Assembly (NCBI RefSeq): GCF_023515995.1 | Contig: NZ_CP097320.1 | Location: forward strand, 558,001 to 622,000 | From: Candidatus Mycobacterium methanotrophicum | Lineage (GTDB): Bacteria > Actinomycetota > Actinomycetes > Mycobacteriales > Mycobacteriaceae | Reading direction: 5' to 3' | DNA length: 64,000 nucleotides | Shown here: positions 63,148 to 64,000 of the stretch, one piece after another | Position numbering within the stretch: position 1 is the first letter of the stretch | Layout: each line of letters opens with the position of its first letter | Program-made: the position numbers and the translations under genes | Notes under the pieces: model-generated | Database searches by the model: none | Told to the model about the DNA's origin: nothing | Seen by the model: the letters and a program-made list of their open reading frames with translations, nothing else

Positions 63148-63414
63148 GCGTTCCTCGCGGTCCTCAAGTTCGGTCGCGCCGACCGCTTCCCGCCACATGG
63201 CTGCTGTCTGCTGCCGCCAACGCAGCAGTGCGATAAGGGAAATGCGTGTTCGACCTGCTCCGTATTCCTCACTAACGCAAGCTGTTTAGAAACTCTGCAA
63301 CGCCAATTCAACGAAACCGGTGCGCTTACCGAGCGCACCGCCGGGCAGGTAACGCAGCGTCACGGCAAGCCGATGCCCGACGATAACGTCTGGCTGGCCC
63401 AATGCAGTGGCTAG
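63148..63414 (+). pseudogene. Tyrosine recombinase/integrase C-terminal tail
   Basis: The frame reads LAVLKFGRADRFPPHGCCLL, PPTQQCDKGNACSTCSVFLT and NASCLETLQRQFNETGALTE, ending [16 protein letters not shown] at 63414. The C-D-K-G-N-A-C-x-x-C motif and the following helix belong to the tail of actinobacterial tyrosine recombinases carried by mobile elements. The catalytic domain lies upstream in other systems and is absent here; the stop comes early as well. Confidence 0.6.
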
Positions 63415-63610
63415 TGCAAAGCGCTGGCGGAAACTCATCGCGACGATGCGGCAACAACCCGTACGGGCGGTGTTTCGGTTGTTGCGTGAGATCGGCGCCC
63501 AGCTCGACATCACGGTCGTGATTGCCAGCGCGCTGGACGCCCCGCCGGAGCGACGACGGTGCTGGATCGACCGCGCCAGGACCCGGCTATCCGTTGGTAG
63601 CCTCGCGGCC

Positions 63611-64000
63611 ATGACGACAACCAACGACAACCCGGCGAGTTTCGCCGCGGAAGACACCGACCAGTTCATCGCCCGGATGTCCGGCGCAATCGATAGCGCC
63701 TGCCTGGCGGTTCTCGCCAGCATCGGCCACCAGACCGGCTTGTTCGACGTCCTCGCCGACCTTCCGCCGGCCACCAGCGCCCATATCGCCGATGCCGCCG
63801 GCCTCAACGAACGATATGTGCGCGAATGGCTGGGCGGCGCGGCCGCCAGCGGCATCGTCGATTACGACCCGGCCGGGGCGACATATGTTCTGCCCGGCCA
63901 CCGCGCCGCGGCGCTCACCCGGGCCGCCGGGACGAAAAACCTGGCCCGGATGGCCACAATGATTCCGATGATGGGTGAGGTCGAGCAGAAGATCATCGAC
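63611..64000 (+). CDS. SAM-dependent methyltransferase (Rv2258c-type), N-terminal part
   Basis: The frame is open to the end of the window (130 codons). It starts [20 protein letters not shown] and continues [20 protein letters not shown] and [20 protein letters not shown], a winged-helix dimerisation domain, then [20 protein letters not shown] and [17 protein letters not shown]. This is the N-terminal domain of the mycobacterial Rv2258c family of class I methyltransferases; the SAM-binding domain would follow outside. The ATG at 63611 is the first in-frame start. Confidence 0.8.
   Translation, partial: MTTTNDNPASFAAEDTDQFIARMSGAIDSACLAVLASIGHQTGLFDVLADLPPATSAHIADAAGLNERYVREWLGGAAASGIVDYDPAGATYVLPGHRAAALTRAAGTKNLARMATMIPMMGEVEQKIID

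Overview
The window is high-GC actinobacterial DNA and is best read as the chromosome of a non-tuberculous Mycobacterium. From about 37.6 kb to 60.9 kb the gene order matches the M. tuberculosis Rv0632c-Rv0652 block: enoyl-CoA hydratase echA3, a metallo-beta-lactamase-fold hydrolase, an orphan VapB, tRNA-Thr, tRNA-Met, rpmG2, hadABC, tRNA-Trp, secE, nusG, rplK, rplA, mycolic acid methyltransferases, lipG, an ABC1 kinase, an alpha-mannosidase, a ROK kinase, rplJ and rplL. The hadABC dehydratase and the mmaA methyltransferases belong to mycolic acid synthesis, so the genus assignment is firm. I do not name a species.

Left part (1-28.4 kb) is an accessory, decaying region. It starts with the end of an SF1 helicase gene and a large hrpA RNA helicase. 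A patchwork follows of gene fragments (FKBP lipoprotein, lytic transglycosylase, ADP-ribosylglycohydrolase, MazF, nitroreductase, DapB-like protein, poly-gamma-glutamate hydrolase, alpha/beta hydrolase, TIGR03086-type protein, DUF4389 protein) and mobile DNA: IS1380, IS3, one intact and one decayed IS110, ISAzo13, and serine recombinase fragments. Toxin-antitoxin modules lie among them: ParD-like/Zeta, a HicA-like small protein with an HTH partner, Phd/VapC and AbrB-type VapB/VapC. Intact single genes here include mntH, a GGCT-like enzyme, a TVP38 membrane protein, a TIGR00027 methyltransferase, a C45-like/glutaminase fusion, a NYN-domain nuclease, a TetR regulator and a VOC protein.

Middle part (28.7-37.6 kb): a universal stress protein gene with a nonsense codon, a secreted GH92 alpha-mannosidase, cyanase (cynS), a RelE remnant, a kdpF-kdpA pair with no kdpB or kdpC, a DUF2254 membrane protein directly abutting kdpA, and a patatin-like lipase.

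Right part (37.6-64 kb): the conserved translation and mycolate block. A fatty acyl-AMP ligase sits between rplA and the methyltransferases. Only three methyltransferase genes are present: one mmaA4-like, one mmaA2/cmaA-like and one divergent. A sigma-factor remnant lies between two of them. Downstream of rplL the colinearity breaks at an IS1634-type transposase remnant, followed by a TauD-type dioxygenase, an integrase tail and the start of a SAM methyltransferase that runs off the end.

The most notable signals are a structured non-coding segment upstream of both IS110 copies whose stem shows a compensatory base change (a candidate bridge RNA), a similar palindrome in front of two unrelated toxin-antitoxin operons, the HicA-like/HTH gene pair, the orphan kdpFA, and the chimeric hydrolase-glutaminase gene.
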